From Sycobia sp. Sy_11 (taxonomy: Eukaryota; Arthropoda; Insecta; Hymenoptera; Epichrysomallidae): a stretch of DNA of 64,000 bases. Shown here one piece after another: positions 1 through 10,389 of this stretch; the first letter of the stretch is position 1; each line of letters starts with the position of its first letter. The stretch is from the NCBI GenBank assembly GCA_018907035.1, contig JACCIC010000135.1:434001-498000 (forward strand), in the 5' to 3' direction. Below the pieces are notes generated by a model. It was not told where the DNA came from and made no database searches. It was given only the letters and a program-made list of their open reading frames with translations. A program made the translations under genes and the position numbers.

Positions 1-484
1 TCGGTCAAATCGTGCAGCATCCATTTTCCTTATTTATGAATCTTTCCTCTCGCATGTTTGCTAAACGTTTGCCAACTACTCTATCATTGACTCCTGATTT
101 ATTAGCAAGTTCTTTCTGCCTTCGAGCTGAGTTTTCGTCCATGCTTGCAACTTACTATTTTAAAATTTTTTCGGTTATCCAGAACATTCTTTATCATTAA
201 CATCAGTATCTCCACATCTACATCGCTGAAATCACTTTTTACATATGGTAAGCGATGGAGCTTGTTTGCCATAACATTCTTGAAGCAATCAATAAGTTTC
301 TGATACACGTTTACAAATCAAAATAGTGCAAAAGAGCATGTCGAGAAAACGATTTATGACGATTCATTTTTCATTGATAAAAAATTATAATGTTTACACA
401 ATTGATGGCACCTGTTAACTGAATTTTATTGGTAAATGCCAAAACGAAAAAATAAATACTAGACCCGACAAATCTAACTTTTTC
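1..484 (-). mobile_element. mariner family A fragment, 5' half
   Basis: On the minus strand this matches the 5' terminal region and N-terminal transposase of the copy at 11999-13100: the same untranslated stretch is followed by the same start, including the motif ANKLHRLPYVKSDFSD. The outer end is about 484, next to a TA at 485-486 that fits the mariner target duplication. Only the DNA-binding N-terminal part lies in the window, so the catalytic region, if present, is off the left edge. Frameshifts break the reading frame after about 68 codons. Mariner transposases cut and paste DNA between inverted repeats in the nucleus; this copy cannot encode one. Confidence 0.72.
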
Positions 485-574
485 TACTATTTATATTGCC
501 CTCTAAACGCGAATGCCGGAAACTAAGTTCGGCTCCTAATAGTTTTGCATAACATTTCGATGTCTAGTTGTTGA

Positions 575-960
575 AAGCATCATTTTCATTTTCATTATTC
601 TATTCCCCCCATTTCTATTTCTTTCTCTCCTCGTCCTCTCTCTCATTCATTCTCTTTCTGTATTCCAACTCTTACTCTTTCCACGTTTTTGTTCTTGTTT
701 CTCTGATTCTCTTTATTCTTATATCTTTCTCTTCTCTTCTTTGCCTTTTTTTCTTGTTTCCCTTCTTTTTTTCTCTTTTTGTTTTCTGTCTCTATGTTTC
801 TTCTCTTTTTACCATTTTGTTCTCTTTCTTTTTCTTTCTGCCTGTCTCTCATCCTCTTTCACGCGTCTTCTCTCTCTCTCTCTCTCTTTCTTTCGTTTTC
901 ATTTTTTTTCTTACGTGTTTTCTTACATTTTCTTCCCTCTATCCCAATCCCCTTCCCTCT
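575..960. repeat. polypyrimidine tract
   Basis: Nearly 400 bases are almost pure T and C on the plus strand, with (CT)n runs such as 870-893. Overlapping open frames here translate to Phe/Ser/Leu-rich strings and are by-products of composition, not genes. Confidence 0.85.
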
Positions 961-1045
961 GCTCCAACAACATGTTCTCCTATTTTAATCGTCTATTACA
1001 ACCCTTTCACTGAGAGATACATTATGGTAACTTAAGCCAATTTCA

Positions 1046-1089
1046 TTGTATTTATGTCGACTGCCCATAAACAAATTAATAAATATTTT

Positions 1090-1134
<45 letters not shown>

Positions 1135-1445
1135 ATTGGTCTTACAGTCCAATCAATTCAGTCTAAAAATAAAAATAAAAATAAAAATAAAAATAAAATC
1201 AAAATTAAAAATAAAAATTAAATTAAAAATTAAATTAAAAATTATAATGACAGTTAGACTATCCTTGTTTACATTCACCCCCGTAGACTAATCTGAAAAT
1301 AAAATATTAGCTGAAAAAATTCTTTGTTAGTAAAGTGCAGTCTGACTGTCCCCAACACCCTTACCCAATTGAAGACCTGTCCAACGTCTCGAGCTCGCTA
1401 CGGCTCCTCATCAGGGACTAAACTAAACCTTATATTCTAATCTAT
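1046..1445 (-). repeat. Penelope-type terminal repeat (pLTR), copy 1
   Basis: About 390 bases match 41260-41650 in reverse orientation. On the minus strand the order is a hammerhead-like core, a unique stretch shared by both copies (GGGTGTTGGGGACAGTCAGA and onward), an A/T pentanucleotide tract (plus 1165-1250), and GGACTGTAAGACCAAT. It lies directly downstream of a GIY-YIG-type coding remnant on the same strand, the expected position of a terminal repeat in a Penelope-like element. Such elements are known to carry hammerhead ribozymes in their terminal repeats. Confidence 0.6.
1386..1418 (-). ncRNA. hammerhead ribozyme-like core, mutated
   Basis: The minus strand reads GTCC, CTGATGAG, a short GAGC/GCTC stem, GAGAC, then GTTGGAC. 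The CTGATGA box (1407-1414) and flanking GTCC/GGAC pairing fit a minimal hammerhead with a very short helix III. The second conserved box reads GAGAC instead of GAAAC (1386-1390), so this copy should be catalytically dead. The stem II fit is imperfect, with one bulged G. Confidence 0.45.
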
Positions 1446-1489
1446 ATATACCTTATCCCCACTACCAAATTTAGTAAATTAAATCTAAA

Positions 1490-1800
1490 TTCCCCTTCTA
1501 CACAAATTGTTCAAAACCAATCAATTTAATAAGGAATGATAAACACTGTCCAATTTACTAGACTCTAACATTAAATTCACATTATTTCGATTCCTGGAAA
1601 TGTGAATACTTTTAAGACTCTCCCTTTTATACTTATTATTAATACCATGTTCCAAAATATCCACATTCACAAAATCAAAAGAATGTAAAAACTTTAATCA
1701 ATGCTCTTTTAAATCGGAAGTAATATGTAAGCTACGTAAACTGTACTTATGTTCATAAATTCTCTTTTTTAAATATAAATTTTTAAATATATTTATATAA
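1490..1800 (-). pseudogene. Penelope-like element, C-terminal endonuclease remnant
   Basis: The minus frame reads RIYEHKYSL, then FDFVNVDILEHGINNKYKRE, then IHISRNRNNVN, with one internal stop. This resembles the region after the GIY-YIG core in Penelope-like polyproteins, where an R-x-x-EHK motif and an E-x-I-HI motif are typical. GIY-YIG endonucleases nick target DNA for retrotransposition. The remnant is about 100 codons and is cut off upstream at a palindrome at 1801. The family call rests on remembered motif order, not a search. Confidence 0.5.
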
Positions 1801-1822
1801 CAATCTACTCAAAAGTAGATTG
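1801..1822. repeat. 9-bp perfect palindrome at an inversion junction
   Basis: CAATCTACT and AGTAGATTG are separated by CAAA. The hairpin sits between minus-strand (1490-1800) and plus-strand (1850-1950) pieces of the same Penelope-type endonuclease. Confidence 0.8.
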
Positions 1823-1849
1823 TTTAATAATTGCAAAGATAAGGATGAT

Positions 1850-1950
1850 TTATGCTTAAAATCAGGAATTGTTTACAAGATTAATGCATAGATTGTGATA
1901 AATACTATATTGGACAAACGGATAGATATTTAAAAAAGAGTTTTCTCTAT
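1850..1950 (+). pseudogene. Penelope-like GIY-YIG endonuclease N-terminal fragment, inverted
   Basis: The plus strand encodes GIVYKIN, then after a frameshift CIDCDKYYIGQTDRYLKK, which is a GIY-YIG core preceded by a C-x-x-C pair. The motif is diagnostic for the endonuclease of Penelope-like retroelements. It is on the opposite strand from its expected continuation at 1490-1800. The last 15 bases (1926-1940) recur inverted at 1762-1776, so the two pieces overlap in a fold-back arrangement. Confidence 0.55.
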
Positions 1951-1988
1951 TGCTTATTTAATATATCTTTTTCTTAGCCAATTAACTA

Positions 1989-3159
1989 CGAGGGTGGATT
2001 GATAAGTTTCCGGCCTGACCAAGAAAAACAACATTTTTAAGAATTTTTTTTATTTTCAACATAATCTCCTCCAAGGCTGATACATTTCTCATAGCGGTGT
2101 TCTAGTTTAGTAATGCCATCTCTATAGACTGATTCATCAAGCTCCTCAAAATACCCATTTACAGCTTCGATTACTTCTTCATTATCCGCAAATCTCTTAC
2201 CGCCAAGCCATTTTTTGAGGTTAGGAAACAGATAATAGTCATTCGGAGCTAGATCTGGAGAGTAGAGAGGGTGCGGCATCAATTCAAATTTCAGATCGTT
2301 GATTTTAGTCATCGCAACGATTGACGTGTGCGCTGGTGCGTTATCGTGATGAAACAAGATTTTTTTCTTCGTCAGATGAGGTCGTTTAATTTTCACTTCG
2401 TGGCTCAAACGTTGCAATAAGTCTGCGTAGTATTGACCAGTGATAGTTTTACCATTTTCAAGGTAATCAATGTATATAATAGACTGTTGTTTGGTTTCAG
2501 GAGTGTAGTGGTGGACCCAAGTTTCGTCAACGGTTACGAATCGACACAAAAATTCGCTTGGTTTACGCTTATACAACGCCAAATTGGCGGTAGAAATGTT
2601 CTTTCGAATCAATTTTTGATCGACTGTTAGCAACCAGAGCTTTTCCATATACAAATGTTGGTGTAAAATATTTTGTACACGTTCATATGACATCTTACAG
2701 ATCTCAGTTATCTCACGCACCTTTTATCTGCGGGTTTTCAGCACTATTTGATGGATTTTTTCGAAGATATCTGGAGTTGTTACCTCAATGGGGCGTCCTG
2801 AGCGAGGCTCATCAAAGGTGCTCACACGACTCTTTTTAAACTCGGAAACCCACTGCTTAACGGTCGAATATGATGGAGAGGATATGCTCAGTATTGAATC
2901 CATCTCTTCTTTAATTTTCTTCGGCATTAAACCCTTCAAATAAAAGTATTTGATGACAGCACGATTTTCCAGCTTTTCCATTTTTACGAAAAACACAGAG
3001 GCGTCTTGTTCAGTGTGCTGTCAAACCTAAACTAACATGGCGATCGGACTGAAACTATACCTACTAACTATTTAAGGATGGTACTATAGAACGCCACCTC
3101 AAGATAGGCCTAGTAGCGCCATCTCTTGGTCAGGCCGGAAACTTATCAATCCATCCGCG
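1989..3159 (-). mobile_element. mariner family B, internally deleted copy
   Basis: Terminal inverted repeats start CGAGGGTGGATTGATAAGTT at 1989 and end with the reverse complement (slightly diverged) at 3159. TA duplications flank them at 1987-1988 and 3160-3161. The 1171-bp element is about 110 bp shorter than the copy at 56844-58125 because of a deletion inside the transposase. Confidence 0.93.
2037..2996 (-). pseudogene. mariner transposase, family B (broken)
   Basis: The protein starts MFFVKMEKLENRAVIK, with a helix-turn-helix region (YSTVKQWVSEFKK) and a GRPIE linker. A stop near 2724 splits it into 90- and 227-residue open parts in the same order. The catalytic DDD motif is visible as VTVDETWVHH, FHHDNAPAHTS and SPDLAPNDYYLF, so all three metal-binding Asp residues remain. 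Between the first and second Asp the frame jumps from KQQS to IIYIDY; about 37 codons present in the sister copy are missing. A normal mariner transposase is about 345 residues. This copy is dead through the stop and the deletion, although it was probably active until recently. Confidence 0.9.
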
Positions 3160-3179
3160 TACTAGATCTATAGAATTAT

Positions 3180-4310
3180 CTGCAAGATACGCAGTTAGTT
3201 AAGATATTTAACTATAACTACCAAGACAATATAAATAGTATACGTTATCACAGATACCCTGTTTTACAACAACTGCTTTAACAAATTATCGTAGAATATT
3301 CGAACCAGTGGTCCAAGAATCGAGCGTTGTACGATGTCTTTGTTGGTGTCGTAAAATAGGATTCGGTTATCAAGATTAGCCAGATAAAATTCTTCGTAGA
3401 TACAGTGGTATCCCAAGATCTTCTAGCATTCACACAATACCGCATTAGCTAACCGAGTTTAATGCATTACGTGCGACCAGTGCAATAATCTCACACTTAA
3501 GCTTAATGAATCTTATGCTTTGTAACGTCTAGGGGTTAATATCTATTCGTTGATACTTTATTAATGTTATCAGTGTTCTCATTAGTCCAACTACTTAAAT
3601 TTAAATCCCTGTATTTCTCATAGATAAGTACAATACCAGCGTTCCTCTTTTCTACCATTTGAAATAATAAATTTTGTACAATTTTATAGTGATTAAGATT
3701 TAGTTGAAAAAATTTAATCATATTCGTTAGGTGATTGCAGGTTCTTCCACTCTTGCTTAGTTCTGGGATTATCTTTCTTAACCTTATGTCCTGTTTACTG
3801 TATCTAAAGTATAGTTTTGATTCAGCGGCTGGGCTGTTGTACTCTTTAGTTATATGATCAATCTCGTGACATCTAATTGCTTGCTGCCCAATGATGCATT
3901 CGTCGAGTCCATTTTTAATTTTGTTACCATTAGCAGTTTATTCGCTGACAGCGCAGATAGTAAGACCATTATATCAGAGTAGCTCTTTGTGTGCCACATT
4001 ACGAAGCTCCGAGTTGCAGAAACATGAGCTGAGTACAACAATAATTGCCGCAATAACCTTCTCGATTGTAGTGGTCGCATTATATTAATTATACCAATAA
4101 GCTCCATATGTGCCAATGTGGTATTTTCCACTTACTCCAACAAGGTCGGAGAAATGACAGTCTTCTAACAGCAATTACACAGGATGGGTAGGTTTTATGA
4201 GCCCTTACAGATAATCTGATTTTTATTGTATCGAGTCGAAAGTATACTCTATACGTATTGTGATGCAAATCTTGGATCCACTCAGCCACAAATTTTTGAA
4301 ACATTTTTAA
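3180..4310 (-). pseudogene. R1/TRAS-like LINE remnant
   Basis: On the minus strand an endonuclease start is recognisable (3721 downward: IKFFQLNLNHYKIVQNLL, with YEKYRDLN in the position of the usual ISEQY motif). Reverse-transcriptase-like pieces follow at 3440-3250 (LDNRILFYDTNK, SILGPL). Upstream, 4310-3850 holds two short Cys/His-containing frames that could be the end of the gag-like ORF. Most of the endonuclease and polymerase is deleted and every frame is broken. The clade is inferred from the endonuclease N-terminus. Confidence 0.5.
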
Positions 4311-4319
4311 TGCATTTGA

Positions 4320-4978
4320 TTATATGTATTATTATATATATTATATAAATAACTTTGATTTAGAGAATTTAAATAAATTCTTTTGAGCTTAATAATGTTT
4401 TTTTTTAAATTAAAAAATATCGTTTAAACTAAATCAGTTAATACATTTAAATATATATTTTTTATAATGATAAACTGTTGTTTATATAAAACAAATAATT
4501 CCTTCTTTCAATTTGAAAAAAACTATTTGTTTAAAATTATTAAATTTTGTTTTAGTGTACTTAAAATTACAAAAAGAAAATAATAGTTGTAGATCTGACG
4601 AAAATATATTTTTTATACTATGCGTTCAATTTTTACAATCAGAATTTCTGGAGAAAAATGCATTCGATATATCGGTATTTCTTATAAATATTGAATTTTT
4701 CAGGGGATTCCGAGACGGATATTTTTTTCATTTCTTTTCTCCAAAAATATATAGGGTTTGTACCGAAAAATTGTATAGAATGAAAAACATGTATTTTAAT
4801 GGGCTCTATGATTTTACTTTTAAATCTTTTATTTTCGCAGATAAATTAAACAAACAGTGTTTCTCGTGGAGTTTTAATGGATTTGGGAATAAATCATTAA
4901 TTTTAATCTAAAGTTATTATGATTTTCATAATCCGTGGTCCAAAAAACATAAGTATAATATTTTTTAGAAAAATAGGG
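4320..4978. repeat. AT-rich repeat, left half (interrupted by Tc1)
   Basis: Parts of 4650-4978 match 6960-7215 (for example TTTTAATGRGCTCTATGATTT and a TTCAGGGGA block). The match resumes at 6244-6320 after the Tc1 element, aligning to 7225-7290. The 132-codon frame at 4513-4911 lies in this repeat and looks non-coding. Confidence 0.5.
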
Positions 4979-4980
4979 TA

Positions 4981-6241
4981 CAGTCAGTTAAGCAACTGCG
5001 TGATCGACTTTACTCATAGGTAATGAAAGATTTCGCTCTAATTCGTGAGTTACCAGAGCAAAGCTTTATCTTTGATGCATTGTCAACAAGGATTCAGTTG
5101 TCTTTGATCTTTTGAAAGAGAATCACGTTAAACGCCATGAGTGCTTAGTACGCGTCGCGGTACGAGACTGTGTTCCCTTATATCCACTCGAAAGGTGCCA
5201 AAATGTCGCAATTAGGGGCTGATAAATATATGAAAAAGTCGAAGGCATTTACACAGAAGTGCGTACAGACATATAAAGTGGCTAAAAATGTTGATGATTT
5301 ACCAGAACATGGCTCGATAGGAAAAATGAACAAAAAAGATGAAGGAAGAATAGTAAATCTGTTTTCGTGGAATCCTGCCTTAACACTGTGGTAAGTACAA
5401 GCCAAATTAATGGCAAAAGGTTCAGATATATTCTGCGAAACTATCCGAACTCATCTTCGTACTCATGGACTGAATTGGCACAATACAATGAAAAAGCCTC
5501 TGCTCACTGTAAAACATATGACAGAACGACTTTCTTGGACGTATGAGAATATTGTCATTTTTACGTAGAATATGAGTCATTTTTACTGATGAATGTTCTA
5601 TATGGGCACGTTGTGTGTCCTCATGCCTGGTCAACTTCTACCAATAGATTGGTTCAGTAGATCCTAAAACACGGAATAAAGGTGCATCTTTGGGGTACTT
5701 CTCAAAGTAGAGATTGGGCAATTTGCACCCCTTATTGACAACATAAATGCAGAGAAAATGATAAAAATCTATAAACAGGCTTAACTGCCATGTGCCAAAC
5801 GATGGTTCATCAGAAAAAATGAAGATTTGATTCTGAAGGAGGACAACGATCCTAAACACCGTAAGAAGCTCTGTACTGAGTGGAAGATTCAATCTGGCAT
5901 CGTTACGTTGGGTTGGCTGTCACAGTCGATACACACCCTATTGAAAATATGTGGACATATTATTAAACAAAAGCTTCGTGGAAAACGCACGCATACTTTG
6001 AAGCAGTTGGCTTATCAAATTCGTCGAATCTGGAGATCGTTGCCGCTTGAATGCGCCGTCAAATTAGTAGAAAGCATACCTTCGAGATGCCAGGTATTAT
6101 TGACGCCAGTGATCACTGGACATATTATTAAATGAATTGCATCATCGTTTGTAATGTGTATAATGTACAAATAAATATGAAAATTTAATCAAATTAATTT
6201 TTTCATAAATTAACACGATCACACAATTATTTGACAGATTG
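4981..6241 (+). mobile_element. Tc1-like element
   Basis: The left end CAGTCAGTTAAGCAACTGCG pairs with the right end (imperfect, sharing CGATCAC and the CAGT/ACTG-type terminus). TA duplications sit at 4979-4980 and 6242-6243. The 1261-bp length is normal for Tc1 elements. It interrupts an older AT-rich repeat whose uninterrupted relative lies at 6960-7290. Confidence 0.85.
5170..6135 (+). pseudogene. Tc1-family transposase (broken)
   Basis: Two main pieces are readable. The first, 5170-5394, holds a helix-turn-helix-like N-terminus with KSKAFTQKCVQTYK, VDDLPEHGS and VNLFSWNPALTL. The second, 5827-6135, holds LKEDNDPKHR, a catalytic-type EDNDPKH box, then IWRSLP and the C-terminal tail. Between them, other frames carry RTHGLNWHNTMKKPLL and a TDE-like box, so frameshifts and stops are the main damage. 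The last catalytic acidic box is degraded (SQSIHTLLKIC where a proline/Asn/Glu motif is expected). The enzyme would excise and insert DNA at TA sites; this copy is inactive. Confidence 0.85.
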
Positions 6242-6319
6242 TAACAGGACAGACTCATTACAGCCACACCAATACCGATGCTTCAGGGGACACCAAGATG
6301 AAATATTCTCAGAGGATAA

Positions 6320-6455
6320 ATTTTTTTTTGGAATATAGATTTATAGATAGAGAATTGTTTATATAGATATTATTTAACTGTTTGAATCGGTTATATTACT
6401 GTCTCGAATGGAGCTGAGATGGCGGATGCTAATACACACACACACACACACACAC

Positions 6456-6492
<37 letters not shown>

Positions 6493-6960
6493 CATATATT
6501 ATATTATATTGTATAATTCATTTCAATGGTTTCACCATTAATTTTTTACAATCTCTTTTCACAGTTCATCCTTGCTGTGAGATCGCTACAATGTAAATGT
6601 CGCAGATGTTTCATGATCATGTAGCCTTACACCAAGGCTACTGCGATTATACAGAAATCTAAATGCGTGTTTACAGCAAGTAGTCTACAATCAAAGTAGC
6701 TATGTCAGTACCATAACAGAGAATATGGATGAACTTCCAAAAAATGAGCACAACTGAATTGTTGATTTTTTTGAATGCTGATTAAAAATATGGTAGTGTT
6801 GTTTTTTCGAAATTTAATTTTCATGCCAAAAACTATAAGTACATAGTCTTTGAAACATATCTCCGGAAGTAGTAAAATTTGCAGAAAAAAAATATTTAAA
6901 AAAATCGTGCATCTAATTAAAACATATATCTCTTATTCTATTTAATACTTCTCTACTAGC
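6320..6960. other. AT-rich interval with (CA)n(TA)n microsatellite
   Basis: A compound microsatellite occupies 6432-6487 ((CA)12 then (TA)n). I see no gene in the rest. Confidence 0.7.
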
Positions 6961-7300
6961 AGAGACGAATTGTTGAACTGTTATCCAGATATATTTTTTA
7001 CACTGGACTGTATAGAACAAAACATATATATTTTAATGAGCTCTATGATTTTGGTTTTAAATATGTTGCAACAATTTTCATTTTCTAAGAGTAATTTAGC
7101 AAACTATGATCTTTATAGAATTTTCGTAGATTTAGGAATAAATATTCAATTTCTATCACAAGCTGTTACGATATTTCTAATTAGCTCCCCAAAAATGATA
7201 AAAATTTAGATAAATAGGGCGGGAACCTATCTCGGGACTAACTAAATACAGCTACATCATTGACAATGTTTCAGGGGACCCTGAGGCAGGTTTCATGTTT
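6960..7300. repeat. AT-rich repeat, uninterrupted relative
   Basis: This stretch aligns with both sides of the Tc1 insertion (4650-4978 and 6244-6320), sharing a GAGCTCTATGATTT block and the TTCAGGGGACCCTGAG block at 7269-7284. The family is unknown to me; divergence is high. Confidence 0.45.
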
Positions 7301-7849
7301 TTTTTACAGAAAAATTATCATAAATAAAATTATCACATCATGATCGTCGTGCATTGTAAGGAATTTGCAATCACGTCTATGGTACGGCTACTTTTAAGCT
7401 AGTGGTATTTCCATATGTCGCCTGTCGCCCTTTACTAGGCTCGTTGATACTTGCGACTGGCGTAATTTCCATTTATCATACTCTTTATGCTTCTGGTGTT
7501 GGTATTTTAAATACATTGAATCCACACTTATATTCTAGGTGGTATGTTTCCAGGTGTCTGAGTTGAGATTGTGTTGGGTAAGGTAGGTTATGGGGATTTC
7601 TTTTATCAGCGCAGGTACTGCGTTAGCGGAGGCTTTATACTTCGTCGATATAACAATTTTCCGTTCTCCTCCATGTCGTGAGCCCTTGTATTTTTGGGTT
7701 AGTCTTTCATCATCCCGCCTTGTGTGTCGCGATGGAGCGCATGAAGACACAACGATCGCCGCGATAAAAACGCACGGTGTCATCCTCAGATGCATTCACG
7801 CACATGATTGGTAAGCTCCTTTACGGGCTGTTTGTTGGAAGGTGCCCTC
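7300..7849. other. possible 3' continuation of Gypsy element D
   Basis: The minus frame 7795-7535 stays open for 86 codons after the degraded pol C-terminus and could be its tail. I recognise no domain in it, and no polypurine tract or LTR is obvious. Confidence 0.3.
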
Positions 7850-9165
7850 CGATATATTTTTAATCCTGGCCAAAGGTAGGATGCTAATAGATCGGATTTA
7901 TGCTCCAGACGTGTATGGTATGGCGTCGTTTGAATTGCGGTGGACTTTTCTTTTGCCCTGCATAGCTGTTGTCGTTTTTGGTGATACCTATGGAAGTATT
8001 TTGAGCGTTAGGCGAGAAATATGTTTTTATGTCTGACATATGGGCTCTGGTCTATTTTCGGTCGCTCAAGTCTTTTGTTTCAAATATTATGGAGGAGATT
8101 TTTCTTGTGATCTGACATAGAGCTAGAAATTTCAACGCCAGATTATCCGCAAATTTGTCTGGACCTAAAGATAAGACGTGGTTGTACACATGTTAACCAT
8201 TTCTCAGGTTTCTTGTCTCTTCTCGCTGTTATACTGTTTTAGCTGTTTCTGGCTAGCGGTATTTAGATATTGTCTCACCAGGTTGTGTATTGCATGTAAT
8301 CTGTTTATCCTTTTAATCCAATCCGTTGTATTTGTGCTGCCACTCCTTCGGTGTATTGCTAGGTCGGCATTTCGTGCTCATTACGACCGAAATTTAAAAA
8401 TAAAGTGAAGATGCCAGTCCTTGTGATCTTTGTTAATAAACATGGCGATTATCGTTTTAATGAAGCTATTAATCCGTTTAACTGGGTTCGCCTCAGCATG
8501 TAAGGGTGTGATCAATTGATGCACGGTTCCCAATTCTGCTAGTGTGCCCTTAAAACAGTTATTGGTCAATTCCATGTTATTATGAGATATTAGGTATTTA
8601 GAGCAGCCCCATTTAAAAATGATTTGCTCTATTATTCCTCGAGTGAAGATTTAGCGACTGGCTTTTCTTAGTGCCTTTATCTTCACATATTACTAGAAAG
8701 GGTTTTGGAAGGCAAGGAAGCTCTTATATTGCCCTTAGCTGGTCGGAAAGGGCTCCATGATCTGTGCTCCAATGCTGGTCCAGGGTCCTTAAATGTTTCG
8801 TTACATCCTTAATTCGGTTGGCCCTATTTAGCATACTTTCTGTATCAGACACTTCGGATAATGTTTTACATACTTGTGGACGTCTCTCCGCTTACCTGGC
8901 TAGTAATAATTCTAATTGATCTTGTTTGTCGTTTTTTCTACGCCGAAATTTCCCAATATTGATTTATTATGACATTCGTCAAGTACTCGTTCCCGATCAT
9001 TTAATGGGACCACCAGTTTCTAGTCCTCTTGACTGTTTCCCAGTGTTTCGGACTCCATTCGGACGATGTTAGTAAATCCGGCCGTCTTTGAATGTCTAAT
9101 CCGTATATCGTTCAGATTCTTTTTGAACATCTTTAGATTTCTCATTGTACCAGTTGCTCCGTTCC
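7850..9165 (-). pseudogene. Gypsy-type pol remnant (element D): integrase and C-terminus
   Basis: The clearest part is 8575-8381: a stretch like the integrase core after the second catalytic Asp, with LAELGTVHQ, an altered HAxANPVxRIN block (HAEANPVKRIN, where the catalytic Glu reads Lys) and a KDHKDW motif. Upstream, 9160-8600 contains a zinc-binding-like CHNKSILGNFGVEKT, RRDVHKYVKH and IMEPFPTS. Downstream, 8380-7850 matches the polyprotein C-terminus (RINRLHAIHNLVRQYLNTA) but is shredded by stops. No LTR or reverse transcriptase was found. Loss of the catalytic Glu and many stops make it dead. Confidence 0.72.
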
Positions 9166-9609
9166 ATGGTGATGAGGGTAGCGGTAGGGAATTAGGCAGG
9201 TTGCATACAGACCACTAATTTTCAAGATCTAAAACGTACTCTAGGTTTCAAATCACTATAACAGTGGTGAAAATAAATTTCACACAGAGTGAATAAAAAT
9301 TCTACTTTTTCAGAAAAATAACTTGTTGCCAGTATATTACTGTCTACCTTCCCTTATCACGCTCGCTACTGTCATATTTCTGTCCCAGGCAAATATAAAA
9401 GTAAACCTTTTCAGAAAGAAGAAGAGCTGTGTAAGGAAGGTTTTTATTTTCTTTAGCAAGATACGATGCACAGGAAAAAGAGGACCTGCAGAGTAAGCAG
9501 GCATAACATATATGCTGCAAGAATATAACGAGCATTAGAAAAATTAAAAGGGCCTGAAGTATAGGAAGAGAGTAGAATTTCTCTATTCTGAAAAGTGCCC
9601 CTGTTTAAG
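9166..9609. other. no gene recognised
   Basis: Short frames only, including a 63-codon minus frame at 9535-9344 with no recognisable motif. Confidence 0.6.
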
Positions 9610-10100
9610 AAAAAAACTGTGCGTCAAGATGGGACCGATGAACCTTTCAGATAAGCAAAAAGCCCAGCGATGAACATCGCTCAAGATTGTCTCGAGCAGG
9701 TTAGAAATGTTCGCACTCTTCTCGATCGAGTTATTACTAGTGATAAAAGTTGGTTATTTCAATATCACCTCAAAACTAAAAGACAAACCCAACAGTGGAT
9801 GTACCCTGGAGCGCCAAGGCCGGCAAAGGTAAGAATGAGCAAGTCCAATGTGAAAGCCCTGTTTGAAACCAAAGGGGTGGTTCATAAAGAGTTTCTACCA
9901 CCTGAACAAACCGAAAAAACCATAAAGAGATTGTACCACCTGAACAAACCGTAAAAAGTCACCGTGTGACTTTTTCCTATTCTCCCAATTGAAGCAATTC
10001 GTCAAAGGTCGACATTTTGAGTCCGTTGAAATAGATGTTCAATATATGCAGAAGGTGTTTACTTTGAAGTGGATCGCAGCCATGTAACTTAATTTTTAAA
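9610..10100 (+). pseudogene. mariner family C transposase fragment
   Basis: The frame at 9670-9954 reads NIAQDCLEQVRN, then VITSDKSWLFQYHLKTKRQ (first catalytic Asp region, GDE degraded to SDK), PRPAKVRMSKS and GVVHKEFLPPEQT. After a deletion, 9960-10050 resumes with CDFFLFSQLKQFVKGRHFESVE, the region just after the third catalytic position. The second and third catalytic boxes are missing. A short direct duplication (CCACCTGAACAAACCG, twice between 9898 and 9950) lies at the deletion edge. Terminal repeats were not found. Confidence 0.8.
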
Positions 10101-10389
10101 TATTCTCGATTTTCAAAGTTTGTCGCATTACTTAATTGTCTGACGTCGTACCTGCTCTTCGCGCGGCCTACGATTTAGGCACCATTTGTAAAGAGAGACA
10201 CGCTGCTGTTACTACCTACTCTCATACCATTTGTTAAGATATGTTTTTTTATATCTTCATAAATTCTACTATACAATGACAATAACGCGTGTTATATGCG
10301 TATAATGCATTTGGATATCTCTTCTTATAATTTACTTTGCCTTCCTCTTTTTGATTCCATATAAAAAGTCTGTCCTCCGTTTTTTCCTC

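Noticed and set aside
568..1035. 155-codon open frame, Phe/Ser/Leu-rich
   Set aside because: It is the translation of a polypyrimidine tract; overlapping frames look the same.
7590..8408. Several plus-strand frames
   Set aside because: They are antisense to the degraded Gypsy D pol C-terminus.
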